This document shows positions 44,350 to 52,398 of a stretch of 57,963 nt of DNA, piece by piece (position 1 is the stretch's first letter; every line of letters starts with the position of its first letter). The notes beneath the pieces are model-generated. The model was not told where the DNA came from. It searched no databases and was given only the letters and a program-made list of their open reading frames with translations. A program made the translations under genes and the position numbers. The stretch lies in the NCBI GenBank assembly GCA_028278065.1, contig JANQFA010000080.1:1-57963 (forward strand), read 5' to 3'. The stretch comes from Myxococcota bacterium (GTDB lineage: Bacteria > Myxococcota_A > UBA9160 > JAFDET01).

Positions 44350-44811
44350 ATGGATGCCGACCAGCACCGACGCGGGCGGATCGCCTGTCGCTGCCGAGGA
44401 GTCGCCGACTTCCGTCTGCGCGAGGTCGTGACCCAGGAGAGGCTCACCACCCTCGCCGACGTGCGGGGCGCCACCGGCGCCGGGGTCGACTGCGAGACCT
44501 GCCATCCGGAGATCGAGGAGATCCTGGCCGAGGCCCGGGGGGAGACGGTCGATCGCGAGGTGCGCAGCCAGAACCGTCGCACCTGCAATGCCGAGACCCG
44601 GGCGAGGCTCAGCGAGTGGGTCGAGCAGGTGGCGGTACCGTGCCTCGCGGAGTTCGACGTCACCCTCGACGGCTTCTCCTTCGACGGGCTCGCCGTCCGC
44701 CTGCGCCTGGGTCGTCGCCCCGACGAGGGCATTCTGCGTCTCCTGGCCGACGGCCTTCGAGCCGAGGTCTGCCCGGATCTCGAGGTGGAGCCCGTCCTCC
44801 CGCGAGGCTAG
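44350..44811 (+). CDS. BFD-like [2Fe-2S] domain protein with a NifU-like C-terminal part
   Basis: A 153-residue protein. Residues 12-56 match the BFD-like [2Fe-2S] fold: Cys13 and Cys15 (CRC), then Cys48 and Cys51 (CETC) with the ATGAGVDC spacing of bacterioferritin-associated ferredoxin and the middle domain of NifU. The rest (about 75-150) looks like a degenerate NifU C-terminal domain, with VEQVAVPCLAEFDVTLDG, but lacks its CxxC. The ATG at 44350 follows a GAGG. It could transfer or store iron-sulfur clusters. It begins 67 bases after the nuclease gene, which may need such a cluster. Confidence 0.65.
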   Translation: MDADQHRRGRIACRCRGVADFRLREVVTQERLTTLADVRGATGAGVDCETCHPEIEEILAEARGETVDREVRSQNRRTCNAETRARLSEWVEQVAVPCLAEFDVTLDGFSFDGLAVRLRLGRRPDEGILRLLADGLRAEVCPDLEVEPVLPRG

Positions 44812-44822
44812 CCTCGGCCCGC

Positions 44823-45578
44823 ATGGGCCTTCGAATCGAACGCATCCCGACCCTGGGCGACAACTACACGTACCTCCTCATCTGCGAGGAGACGAACCAG
44901 GCGGCGGTGGTGGACGCCCCCGAGACGGACCCGGTCGTGAAGCGCGTCCAGGAGACCGGCGCCGACGTCACCAAGATCCTCTCGACCCACCACCACTGGG
45001 ACCACTCCGGCGCCAACCCGGACCTGGCCGAGCGCTACGGAGCGCCCGTCTTCGGCCACGTCTCGGATGCGGATCGCATCCCCGGCTTCACCGACGGACT
45101 CGAAGAGGGCGACACGGTCACGGTGGGCAACCAGACCGCGCGCATCCTCTTCATCCCCGCCCACACTCGGGGACACATCGCCTACGTCTTCGACGACGCC
45201 GCGGCCGTCTTCTGCGGCGACACCCTCTTCGCGGGGGGCTGCGGGCGGCTCTTCGAGGGCGATCCGGGCATGATGTTCGAGGCGATGCAGAAGCTGGGCG
45301 CCCTCCCCGACGACACCCGGGTCTTCTGCGGCCACGAGTACACCGAGAGCAACCTGGTCTTCGCCGCCCACGCCGAGCCCGACAACCGCGCCGTGGCGGA
45401 GAAGCTCGAGCGCGTCCGCAGGATCCGCAGCGACGCGGCCGCCGACTGGCACGACGCGACGCCGGCCGAGATGACCATCCCGTCGACGATCGGCGAGGAG
45501 CGCGCGACCAACCCGTTCCTGCGCGCCGACACGGCGGACGAGCTGGGCCAGCGACGGGCGGCAAAGGACTCCTTCTAG
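44823..45578 (+). CDS. gloB: Hydroxyacylglutathione hydrolase (glyoxalase II)
   Basis: A 251-residue metallo-beta-lactamase-fold hydrolase that splits S-lactoylglutathione to lactate and glutathione. Start IERIPTLGDNYTYLL is typical of GloB. The metal motif STHHHWDHSGAN, the later His in PAHTRGH, the bridging Asp in FCGDTLFAGGCGRLFEG and His in CGHEYTESNL are all present. The C-terminal substrate domain ends with ATNPFLRA. Full length and intact. The thioesterase gene starts three bases after its stop. Confidence 0.93.
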   Translation: MGLRIERIPTLGDNYTYLLICEETNQAAVVDAPETDPVVKRVQETGADVTKILSTHHHWDHSGANPDLAERYGAPVFGHVSDADRIPGFTDGLEEGDTVTVGNQTARILFIPAHTRGHIAYVFDDAAAVFCGDTLFAGGCGRLFEGDPGMMFEAMQKLGALPDDTRVFCGHEYTESNLVFAAHAEPDNRAVAEKLERVRRIRSDAAADWHDATPAEMTIPSTIGEERATNPFLRADTADELGQRRAAKDSF

Positions 45579-45581
45579 ATC

Positions 45582-46025
45582 GTGCCCGCGGCGCCCCTGC
45601 CCCGCCCCCGCGACGGTGCCAGGACCTCCACCCTCGAGCACCGCGTGGCCTTCTACGAGACCGACGGCATGGGCATCGTCCACCACGCCAACTTCGTGAA
45701 GTACCTGGAGCTGTCGCGCATCCTCTTCATGGACGAGCACGACCGCCCCTATCGCGACTACGTGGCGGAGGGACTCCACTTCGCCACCACGCGGGTCGAG
45801 ATCGACTACCGGCGGCCCCTGCGCTTCGACGACCGCGTGGAGATCCGGGTCTGGATCGAGCGGCTGCGCGGCGCCTCGATCCGCATGGCCTACCTGCTCA
45901 CCTGCGAGGGCGACGTGGCCGCAGTCGCGGCCACCGATCACGCGATGGTGGACGACGAGGGGCGGGCCACGCGCATCCCGGCGGAACGGCGCAAGGCCCT
46001 CGGTGCAGCGGCGGGCGGGGTGTGA
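45582..46025 (+). CDS. YbgC/FadM-type acyl-CoA thioesterase
   Basis: A 147-residue hot-dog-fold thioesterase. The catalytic Asp lies in FYETDGMGIVHHANFVKYLE, the family signature. The TRVEIDYRRPLRFDD strand pair follows in normal order. It would hydrolyse acyl-CoA thioesters, short-chain or phospholipid-related by analogy with YbgC. GTG start at 45582, three bases after gloB, so the two are co-transcribed. The gene's end abuts the convergent DUF1232 gene with one base between. Confidence 0.85.
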   Translation: MPAAPLPRPRDGARTSTLEHRVAFYETDGMGIVHHANFVKYLELSRILFMDEHDRPYRDYVAEGLHFATTRVEIDYRRPLRFDDRVEIRVWIERLRGASIRMAYLLTCEGDVAAVAATDHAMVDDEGRATRIPAERRKALGAAAGGV

Positions 46026-46026
46026 A

Positions 46027-46485
46027 TCAGACCCGTCGGGCGCGTCGCAGGACCTGCTTCAGGCGTACCCGGAAGAGCCCCTCGGACCACTCGCTGACCC
46101 GGCGGATCGCGTCGAGGGCATCGCCCTTGCCGGACCAGTGGGAGCGCACCACGTCCGGGTGCACGTCGCCCATGAGGCGCGAGAGGGCGGCGCCCACCAC
46201 CAGGAGATCGTCCACCAGCCCGATCGGACCGAGCAGCACGACGGGCATCAGGTCGATGGGCGAGAGCACGTAGCCCACCCCGACGAGCGCGACGGCCTTG
46301 GAGACCACGGGCACGCGGGGCTCGCGGAGGAGCCTCGCCAGCAGGACGGTGAGGTCGGGCAGCAGGAACAGGAGATCTCCGGCGCCGGAGCTGCGGCTCG
46401 CGGCCGGATCCACCACCTGCGCGCGCAGCCGGTCCCACAGGCGCTGCTCGCGCGGGTTGAGGTCGATCACCACCTTGCTGCTCAT
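46027..46485 (-). CDS. DUF1232 membrane-associated protein
   Basis: A 152-residue protein with the DUF1232 (YkvA-like) core SKAVALVGVGYVLSPIDLMP followed by GPIGLVDDLLVVGAALSRL. This small two-helix domain is thought to be membrane-embedded; the function is unknown. The N-terminal 50 residues are charged. It is the last gene of a six-gene minus-strand operon and overlaps the Nudix gene stop by four bases (ATGA). Confidence 0.82.
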   Translation of the reverse strand: MSSKVVIDLNPREQRLWDRLRAQVVDPAASRSSGAGDLLFLLPDLTVLLARLLREPRVPVVSKAVALVGVGYVLSPIDLMPVVLLGPIGLVDDLLVVGAALSRLMGDVHPDVVRSHWSGKGDALDAIRRVSEWSEGLFRVRLKQVLRRARRV

Positions 46486-46961
46486 CCCGTCTCCTCCGAG
46501 AAGACGATGGAGAGGAGGCCGTCGGTCCCATCGTAGCGCTCGATGGCGAAGAAGGTCGGTCCGTCCGCCAGCGCTCGGGGGAGGATATGGCGAAGATCCG
46601 CGACGAGCGGGAGCCCGGCGAGCGACGTGCGGGGGTGCCAGACCAGCTCGTGATCGGGTGCAGCACGCAGGCTGCGCTCCGCGCTCGCACCGGCGAAGAA
46701 GAAGACCACGTACGCCGCGCCCTGCATCCCCGTCTCGTGCACGACGCCGCGCAGGGTCAGGGCGACGTCGAGGCCGGTCTCCTCGCGCACCTCGCGGCGC
46801 GCGGCGGCCAGGACGTCCTCCCCGGACTCCACGTGCCCGCCGACACCGTTCCACTTGCCCAGGAAGCGGTCCCCGCCCGTGCGCCGCCGCACCAGCAGGA
46901 CGTCGTCGCCGTGGGTGACGAAGGCCACCGTGGCCAGACGGGCCACGTGTCGCACCGTCAC
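46482..46961 (-). CDS. Nudix hydrolase
   Basis: A 159-residue Nudix-fold hydrolase. The Nudix box is exact: G-x5-E-x7-REVREETGL within GHVESGEDVLAAARREVREE. The MutT-like start RLATVAFVTHGDDVLLVRRR and WNGVGGHVE suggest an 8-oxo-dGTP or nucleotide-sugar type substrate, but Nudix substrates cannot be read from the box. The GTG start overlaps the upstream FabL-like gene stop (GTGA), and its own stop overlaps the DUF1232 start (ATGA). Confidence 0.88.
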   Translation of the reverse strand: MTVRHVARLATVAFVTHGDDVLLVRRRTGGDRFLGKWNGVGGHVESGEDVLAAARREVREETGLDVALTLRGVVHETGMQGAAYVVFFFAGASAERSLRAAPDHELVWHPRTSLAGLPLVADLRHILPRALADGPTFFAIERYDGTDGLLSIVFSEETG

Positions 46962-47749
46962 GCGACGATCTCCTCGCCTCCGTCGACGTTGATCACGTTG
47001 CCCGAGATCCAGCCGGCGCCCTCGTCGCAAAGCGCCACCAGCGCGCCGGCCACGTCCTCCGGCCGCGTCAGGCGTCCGCGCGGGTTGCGCTCTCGCGCGA
47101 TCTCCACCATGCGCGCGGCCCCCGGGATCTTCGCGAGCGCCGGGGTCTCGGTGACACCTGCACAGATCGCGTTGGCGGTCGACTCGTAGGGCGCCAGCTC
47201 GAGGGCGAGCTGGCGGCAGAGCGATTCCAGCGCTGCCTTGGCCGCCGAGACCGGACCGTAGGAGCCCCAGGCGCGGCGCCCCCCCGAGCTGGTCATCGCG
47301 AAGACCCGCGAGCGCCGCTCGAGGAGGCCCGCCGCCACCAGCGCCTGGGTCCAGTCGACCAGACTCGTCGCCATCACGTTGAGGGTCATCGCCATCTGCG
47401 CCGCCGAGACCGCCTGCTTGGGCTCCTCGGAGACGAGGGGACGCAGGGTGCCGAACGCCAGCGAGTGCAGCAGCACCCGCACACCCGGTCCGCCCTCGCT
47501 CGCCTTGGCGAGACCTTCGAGCACCTCCGCCCGCGCGTCGGCATCCACCGCGTTGACGTTGAAGAAGAGCGCGCGTCGGCCGCGCGCCTCCACATCCGCC
47601 TTCACCGCCTCGGCGTTGGGGCGCGTCGCCTTGCGGTCCAGGTGCACGCCTGCCACATCGAGCCCCGCGTCGGCGAAGGCGCGTGCCGCGGCGGCGCCAA
47701 AGCCGCTGGAGGCACCCAGGATCACGGCCCAGCCGGGTTCGATGGCCAC
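46958..47749 (-). CDS. FabL/FabI-like enoyl-ACP reductase (SDR)
   Basis: A 263-residue short-chain dehydrogenase. The cofactor loop is ILGASSGFGAAAARAF. The LLHSLAFG phrase and catalytic Tyr-x6-Lys (SYGPVSAAKAALES) match FabI/FabL enoyl-ACP reductases rather than the Tyr-x3-Lys of ordinary SDRs. The end ISGNVINVDGG is typical of the FabL group. It would perform the last reduction of a fatty acid elongation cycle using NAD(P)H, or reduce a related lipid. It is in an operon with an acyltransferase, supporting a lipid role. Confidence 0.82.
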   Translation of the reverse strand: MAIEPGWAVILGASSGFGAAAARAFADAGLDVAGVHLDRKATRPNAEAVKADVEARGRRALFFNVNAVDADARAEVLEGLAKASEGGPGVRVLLHSLAFGTLRPLVSEEPKQAVSAAQMAMTLNVMATSLVDWTQALVAAGLLERRSRVFAMTSSGGRRAWGSYGPVSAAKAALESLCRQLALELAPYESTANAICAGVTETPALAKIPGAARMVEIARERNPRGRLTRPEDVAGALVALCDEGAGWISGNVINVDGGEEIVA

Positions 47750-47764
47750 TCGGTTTCCCTCCGT

Positions 47765-49195
47765 TCAGTTGGCCGCGGGCGCGGAGGCGCGCGGGAGGTT
47801 GAGCAGTCCGACGAGCGGCCGTCCCTCCGCCTCGTCCAGCGGGAATCCCGCAAGCCGGGCCACGGTGGGCGCCACGTCGACTTGTCGCATCCACGGTATG
47901 CGCACGCCCGCGCGCACGCCCCGACCCCACGCGACGAGACTCGAGCTCATCGCGGCGCGCGCGGGAAGGTAGCCGCCGGCCCCGCGCAATGCCGACGCGC
48001 TCTCGAAGGCAACCGCGACGTCATCGCTGAAGGAGTAGCCTGCGCGCGCCTCGAGCCCGAACCAGGCCTCCGGGTCGGCGCCCTGCTCGAGGAGCTCCTC
48101 GGCGGAGACCACGCGGAACGTGCCGCTGGCGTCGGCCTCGCGAGCGAGCGCGTCGCGGGCGGTCAGCGCGTCTTGCGCGCTGCGGGCGTAGACGAAGGCC
48201 GACCCGCCGTTCGAGCGGGCGAGCGCCCGCCAGGCGGAGACCGAGTCGCCTCCCGCGCGGGTCAGGAGCCCGGCCGCGGCCAGCACGGTGTTGGGCGCGA
48301 GGGCGGTGTGGGCCGGGGCCGAGCCGTGGTCGCCCGCCACGACGAGCGCGGTCGCTTCGAGCCGGCCCACATCCCAGAGGCAGCGCAGCAGGCGCTCCAG
48401 GTCTGCGTCCACCGCCCCGAGGGCCGCGCGGGCGGCTGGCGCCGTCGGGCCGTACTGGGCGATGGGGGCACGTGCGGCACCGAGGTGCAGCAGCACCAGA
48501 GTGGGCGGTGTGGGCGTCGCCAGCAGGGCGCACGCCGTCTCCAGGAGCGCCCGGTCCCGCGCAGGTCCGGGGAACGCGGTCTCGGGCGCGGCGCCACCCA
48601 CCGCGCGCAGCGCCTCGATGAGCCCCGGCGTCGCCTTGTCGCCCAGCTCGTCGAGCCACGTGACGTCGCGCGGCGGGATGCCCACATCCGGCACCAGGAG
48701 CGGAACGGCCGCGCCCACGGTGGTGGGCCAGCCGAGAGCCGCCACGCTGCGCCGTGACTCGGCCGCCGCCGACCACAGGGTCGGACCGCGCAGCAGGCTG
48801 GCGTGGCCGAAGCCCACGCGCCGCACCCCGCGCTCGCCGAGCAGGCGCTCCGACGTGATGCGGTGGGAGGTCGGCGAACGTCCCGTCGCCAGCGTCGCCA
48901 TCGCGGGAGAGTGGGATGCGGGCGCGACGGCCTCCACCCGCTCCGCCGCCGCCCCCGCCTCGGCGAGCCGCGCCAGGGTGGGCATCGCGGCGTCCGGGCC
49001 TCGCCACGCCGCCGCGTCGAGGCCGCCGACGGCGACCATCACCACCAGCGACGGGACTTCCGCCTGGCGGGACAGCGCGGGCAGGTCGAAGCCGTCGTCG
49101 TGCTCCGGGAGGGAAGACACCGGCCCCTCCGCGGTCCGACAGGCGAGGAGCGCGCAGAGACCGAGGACCAGGACGATTCCGCGACGGGGCCTCAG
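47765..49195 (-). CDS. Apparently inactive phosphodiesterase-like lipoprotein
   Basis: A 476-residue alkaline-phosphatase-superfamily protein with a near-perfect lipobox (LLAC, Cys19). The fold is recognisable (MPTLARLAEAG, ATLATGRSP, VAGDHGSAPAH), but the catalytic set is damaged. The first metal Asp is Gly57 (AVGGL), the nucleophile position counted from the TG landmark is His95, the adjacent metal His is Met99, and the usual DxxGH segment is replaced by GAARAPIAQYG. I infer loss of phosphodiesterase activity and a binding or structural role. No ATG, GTG or TTG fits; CTG 49195 gives a CTGA overlap with the acyltransferase and a GAGAGGGA ribosome site eight bases away. Confidence 0.75.
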   Translation of the reverse strand: MRPRRGIVLVLGLCALLACRTAEGPVSSLPEHDDGFDLPALSRQAEVPSLVVMVAVGGLDAAAWRGPDAAMPTLARLAEAGAAAERVEAVAPASHSPAMATLATGRSPTSHRITSERLLGERGVRRVGFGHASLLRGPTLWSAAAESRRSVAALGWPTTVGAAVPLLVPDVGIPPRDVTWLDELGDKATPGLIEALRAVGGAAPETAFPGPARDRALLETACALLATPTPPTLVLLHLGAARAPIAQYGPTAPAARAALGAVDADLERLLRCLWDVGRLEATALVVAGDHGSAPAHTALAPNTVLAAAGLLTRAGGDSVSAWRALARSNGGSAFVYARSAQDALTARDALAREADASGTFRVVSAEELLEQGADPEAWFGLEARAGYSFSDDVAVAFESASALRGAGGYLPARAAMSSSLVAWGRGVRAGVRIPWMRQVDVAPTVARLAGFPLDEAEGRPLVGLLNLPRASAPAAN

Positions 49196-50082
49196 GTGAA
49201 GATTCCCTCTCGCTCCGCGAGCCCGCGCTCGAACATCTGCTCGATGGACGCTCGCACCACGTCCACGCGCTCCTGCATCACGCTGTCCTCGTCCGAGGGA
49301 TGTCCTTCGAAGTAGAGCGGCTGGCCGAAGTAGATCCGGTACTTGGTGGGGAGCGCGACCAGGAGGCCCAGGGGCCCGAGCAGCGGGAAGGTGGCGGTGA
49401 TGGGAAGCGAGGGGAGCCCGAGCCGGTCCGCCACATCCTGGAAGTTGGCGAAGCCGGGCTGCTGCTCCTCGCTTCCCACGAAGGCCACGGGCACGATCGG
49501 CGTGCGCGTCTCGAGGGCCAGCCTCATGAAGCCCAGGCCGAACTTCTGGAGCTGGTAGCGCTTGGAGAAGGGCTTGTTGATCCCCCGTGCACCTTCTGGG
49601 AAGGCCATCACGCAGGCATCGTTCTCCAGCATGGCCACGCAGTTCTCCGGGGTGCCGGACATGGTGCCACCGCGTGCGGCAGCGACGCTGGCGTAGGGGA
49701 GCCGCGCGATGAAGTACTCGCCCATCGGTCGACAGAGGCGCGGCTGGGGCGCGTCGAGCAGCATGGCCACGGTGAGCATCATCCCGTCGTAGGCCATCTG
49801 ACCGGCGTGGTTTCCGATCAGCAGGACCCGCCCGCTGGGCACCCGATCGATGTCGAACGGCTGGCAGCGGAAGTAGTAGCGGTAGATGAGGGCGGCCACG
49901 ACCATGTTGCGGGCTGCCGCCTCCGGATTGAAGCCGTAGGGGTCGTACCCGTATTCGTTGAGCTGGGCCGGCGCCTTCTTGAGCGCGTCCAGGAGCTCCA
50001 TCTCGATGTCGCGCACCGAGATCGGCAGGAGCCCGCCCGCCAGGTCCTTCAGCGCGCCCGTCACCCCCGAGAGCATGCCCAT
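49192..50082 (-). CDS. Lysophospholipid/glycerol acyltransferase family protein
   Basis: A 296-residue PlsC-type acyltransferase. The active-site motif is NHAGQMAYDG (His92, Asp99, two residues wider than the canonical HxxxxD) and the acceptor-phosphate motif is FPEGARG. The N-terminal EYGYDPYGFNPEAAA is a phrase shared by a subgroup often found beside an epimerase-like SDR, as here. It probably transfers an acyl group to a lysolipid at the membrane. It follows the SDR with a 15-base gap and overlaps the inactive phosphodiesterase by CTGA. Acceptor unknown. Confidence 0.83.
   Translation of the reverse strand: MGMLSGVTGALKDLAGGLLPISVRDIEMELLDALKKAPAQLNEYGYDPYGFNPEAAARNMVVAALIYRYYFRCQPFDIDRVPSGRVLLIGNHAGQMAYDGMMLTVAMLLDAPQPRLCRPMGEYFIARLPYASVAAARGGTMSGTPENCVAMLENDACVMAFPEGARGINKPFSKRYQLQKFGLGFMRLALETRTPIVPVAFVGSEEQQPGFANFQDVADRLGLPSLPITATFPLLGPLGLLVALPTKYRIYFGQPLYFEGHPSDEDSVMQERVDVVRASIEQMFERGLAEREGIFT
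49204..49211 (-). promoter_or_regulatory. Ribosome binding site supporting a CTG start
   Basis: GAGAGGGA on the minus strand lies eight bases before CTG 49195. No other start codon is available in that frame near the signal peptide, so this site decides the start of the phosphodiesterase-like lipoprotein. Confidence 0.6.
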
Positions 50083-50097
50083 CCCCTCCCGCGCCTC

Positions 50098-51015
50098 CTA
50101 GCGCCGCACGCTGTGGAAGATCTCCTCCAGCCCGTACAGAGGCCGGAAGCCGGTGGCATCCACGAAGCGCTGACCGGAGAGGGTGACGGGGTACTTGAGA
50201 TAGTCGAGGGCGCCTTCGGGATAGGGCCAGAGGCCCCAGTCGAAGAGGCGGCGCAGCAGCGGCCGCACCAGCGGCTCCGGAAGCGCCAGCTTGTTGCCCC
50301 CCGTCTCGTCGATCGCCACGTGAAGGGGGACCTCCCCCGGGCCCGTCACGTTGAATACGCCCTGGAGTCCGTGCTCGAGAGCCAGGCCGATCGCCTCGGA
50401 CACGTCCTCCTCGTGGATGAACTGCATCATGGGATCGAAGCCCATCATGCTGATCTGGCGCGGCAGGCGCAGGTACTCGCCGATCATCGAGTGGACGAAC
50501 GCGCCCAGGACGTTGACCGGGCGCAGCACGCAGGTGCGGATGTGCGGGTACTTCCAGATGAAGCCGGTGGCCAGGGTATCCACCTCGATCAGGTCGCGGA
50601 TCTCGGGATAGGAGCGACTCGCCGAGAGCGGCTGGTCCTCGTCCATATAGTAGGGGTTCTCCGGGAAGGCCCCGTAGACGTAGCCGCTCGAGAGGACCAC
50701 GAGCTTCTGGACGCCGTAGTGCGTGCAGTGATCCAGGAGCTGCTTGGTGCCGCGCACGTTCACTTCGTGGCGGGTGCCCGGGTCGCTGCGAAAGTGGCGC
50801 ACGAACCCCATGTGGACGATCGCCGTGGGGAGCTCGGTGCGGATCACGTCCTCGAACTTCTTCTTGCGCAGGTCGACGGTGTGGACCGAGACACCCCGGG
50901 GGCGTCCTTCCCAGGCGACCTTGTCGACGCCACAGACCTCCCAGGATTCCATGAGGCGTCGTGCCAGGAGACGGCCCTGGCCGCCCGATATCCCGGTAAT
51001 CAGGACTTTTTCCAT
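50098..51015 (-). CDS. NAD-dependent epimerase/dehydratase-like extended SDR
   Basis: A 305-residue extended short-chain dehydrogenase. The cofactor loop is LITGISGGQGRLLA and VLSSGYVYGA contains the catalytic Ser. The YxxxK position reads SYPEIRD, with Arg in place of Lys, and the RPVNVLGAF segment is typical of sugar-epimerase-like SDRs. It is the first gene of the minus-strand operon and pairs with the acyltransferase. By homology it could act on a nucleotide sugar, a sterol-like or an isoprenoid substrate; which is not decided by the sequence. Confidence 0.82.
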   Translation of the reverse strand: MEKVLITGISGGQGRLLARRLMESWEVCGVDKVAWEGRPRGVSVHTVDLRKKKFEDVIRTELPTAIVHMGFVRHFRSDPGTRHEVNVRGTKQLLDHCTHYGVQKLVVLSSGYVYGAFPENPYYMDEDQPLSASRSYPEIRDLIEVDTLATGFIWKYPHIRTCVLRPVNVLGAFVHSMIGEYLRLPRQISMMGFDPMMQFIHEEDVSEAIGLALEHGLQGVFNVTGPGEVPLHVAIDETGGNKLALPEPLVRPLLRRLFDWGLWPYPEGALDYLKYPVTLSGQRFVDATGFRPLYGLEEIFHSVRR

Positions 51016-51098
51016 CGATTCCTCGGGGGGTTACCGGATCAAGGTAGCACGGCCGTGCTATACAATCCCTCCCCCCGAGGGAACCGGGAAGGGAGATC

Positions 51099-51815
51099 TT
51101 GGTCGAGCCCGCCGCGAGATTCGAGGAAGTCGAGATCGCCGTGCCGGAGGACGTGTGCGGCGTGGCTTCCGTGAAGGGGGTGCTCGGCATCCCCGAGTGG
51201 TGGCCGACCGGATCGCGGGTGGGCGTGGTGATCGCCCACGGGCGCTCGGGCGACATGGACGACCCGGTGCTGGCCGAGCTCCACCGCGGGCTGACCGAGC
51301 GCGGCTTCCTCTCGCTGCGCTTCAACTTCCCGTTCGCCGAGCGCAGCAAGAAGCGTCCGGACAAGGACCCTGTGCTCGACCGGGTCTTTCTCGAGGCGGT
51401 CCAGCTCCTGGGCCGCGACCCGACCGCCGCTCCCGCCCATCTCTTCCTGGGGGGCAAGGGGATCGGCGGGAAGGCCGCGGCTCGCACCGCCATGTCGCGC
51501 CTGCGCGTGGAGGGGCTCTTCTTCCTGGGCTATCCGCTGCACGCTGCCGACAAGCCGGATCGGCTCGACGCCGATCTCCTCTACCGGATCATCTCGCCCA
51601 GCCTCTTCTGCCAGGGGACGCGCGACCGCTACTGCGATCTGGACGCCCTGCGGCGGACGCTCACCCGCGTGGGGGCGCCCAAGACCCTCCAGATCGTGGG
51701 AGAGGCCGACAACCAGTTCAAGGTGCTCAAGAAGTCGGGCCGCACCGCGGAGGAGGTCAACGCCGAGCTGCTGGGTGCCATGGAGCGCTGGGTCAACCGG
51801 GTCCTCGAGGCCTAG
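51099..51815 (+). CDS. KANSL3/TEX30-like alpha/beta-hydrolase-fold protein without Ser nucleophile
   Basis: A 238-residue alpha/beta hydrolase fold of the TEX30/KANSL3 group: VVIAHGRSGDMD near residue 43, LRFNFPFAERSKKRPD near 73, and FFLGYPLHAADKPD. In homologues the elbow is GGRSMGGR with Ser as nucleophile. Here it is GGKGIGGK, with Gly at position 121, so ordinary hydrolysis is unlikely. A GTRDRY acid region and an EADNQFKVLKKS end remain. TTG start at 51099 with a purine-rich GGGAAGGGAG upstream. It precedes the Yip1 gene by three bases and both are probably in one operon. Confidence 0.7.
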   Translation: MVEPAARFEEVEIAVPEDVCGVASVKGVLGIPEWWPTGSRVGVVIAHGRSGDMDDPVLAELHRGLTERGFLSLRFNFPFAERSKKRPDKDPVLDRVFLEAVQLLGRDPTAAPAHLFLGGKGIGGKAAARTAMSRLRVEGLFFLGYPLHAADKPDRLDADLLYRIISPSLFCQGTRDRYCDLDALRRTLTRVGAPKTLQIVGEADNQFKVLKKSGRTAEEVNAELLGAMERWVNRVLEA

Positions 51816-51818
51816 CGC

Positions 51819-52304
51819 GTGTCGGAGAGCCTTCCCGACCGCATCGCCCGGGTCGCCCGACTGGACGGGACCGTCTTCGAGGAGGTGGCCCGAGACCCCC
51901 GTGCCACCGGCGGCGCGATCGCGGTGCTCCTGCTGGCGAATGCCCTGGACGCGCTGGGCTCGGGGGGCGGCCTCGAAGGCTGGCTGCTGGCGCTGGCCCG
52001 GGGAGCCCTGCGCAGCGTCTTCTGGATCGGAGCCGTACACCTGGGCGCGGGCCTGCTCGGGCTGGGCTCGGGCTTCGCACCGCTCTTCCGCGCGCTCGCC
52101 TTCGCCTCCGCGCCCCTCGCGATCGGTCTCCTCGCGGCGATTCCGGGCCTGGGCGGCCTGGTCTTCATCGCCAAGTGGGCCGCCACCTTCGCGGCCTGGT
52201 CGATCGCCTCGGCCCGCGGGCTGGGAGCCGAAGGCGCGACGCCGGCCCTGCTGGCGGCGGTCGGGCTGGGCCTGGCCGCGATCCTCACCGGCATCGTCTT
52301 GTGA
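51819..52304 (+). CDS. Yip1-family membrane protein
   Basis: A 161-residue protein with about four hydrophobic helices (residues 30-48, 55-78, 88-108, 112-160) and an N-terminal LPDRIARVARLDGTVFEEVARDP start, as in bacterial Yip1-domain proteins. GTG start, three bases after the hydrolase-like gene. Function of the bacterial family is unknown; roles in membrane organisation have been suggested. The 94-base gap after it contains nothing evident except the start region of the first beta-helix gene. Confidence 0.75.
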   Translation: MSESLPDRIARVARLDGTVFEEVARDPRATGGAIAVLLLANALDALGSGGGLEGWLLALARGALRSVFWIGAVHLGAGLLGLGSGFAPLFRALAFASAPLAIGLLAAIPGLGGLVFIAKWAATFAAWSIASARGLGAEGATPALLAAVGLGLAAILTGIVL

Positions 52305-52398
52305 GCGCAGCGCGGGGCGAGCCTCCCTCGCGCATCCGGACTTGCCGGGGCGCCGCTCCCCGCGGCAGAATGACCGAGCGCGGAGCAGGGACGGGCCA

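Noticed and set aside
49196-51493. Upstream extension of the phosphodiesterase-like lipoprotein to over 1200 codons
   Set aside because: The extension lies in a shadow frame of the acyltransferase and SDR genes and has Arg/Gly-rich composition; the lipobox marks the real N-terminus near 49195.
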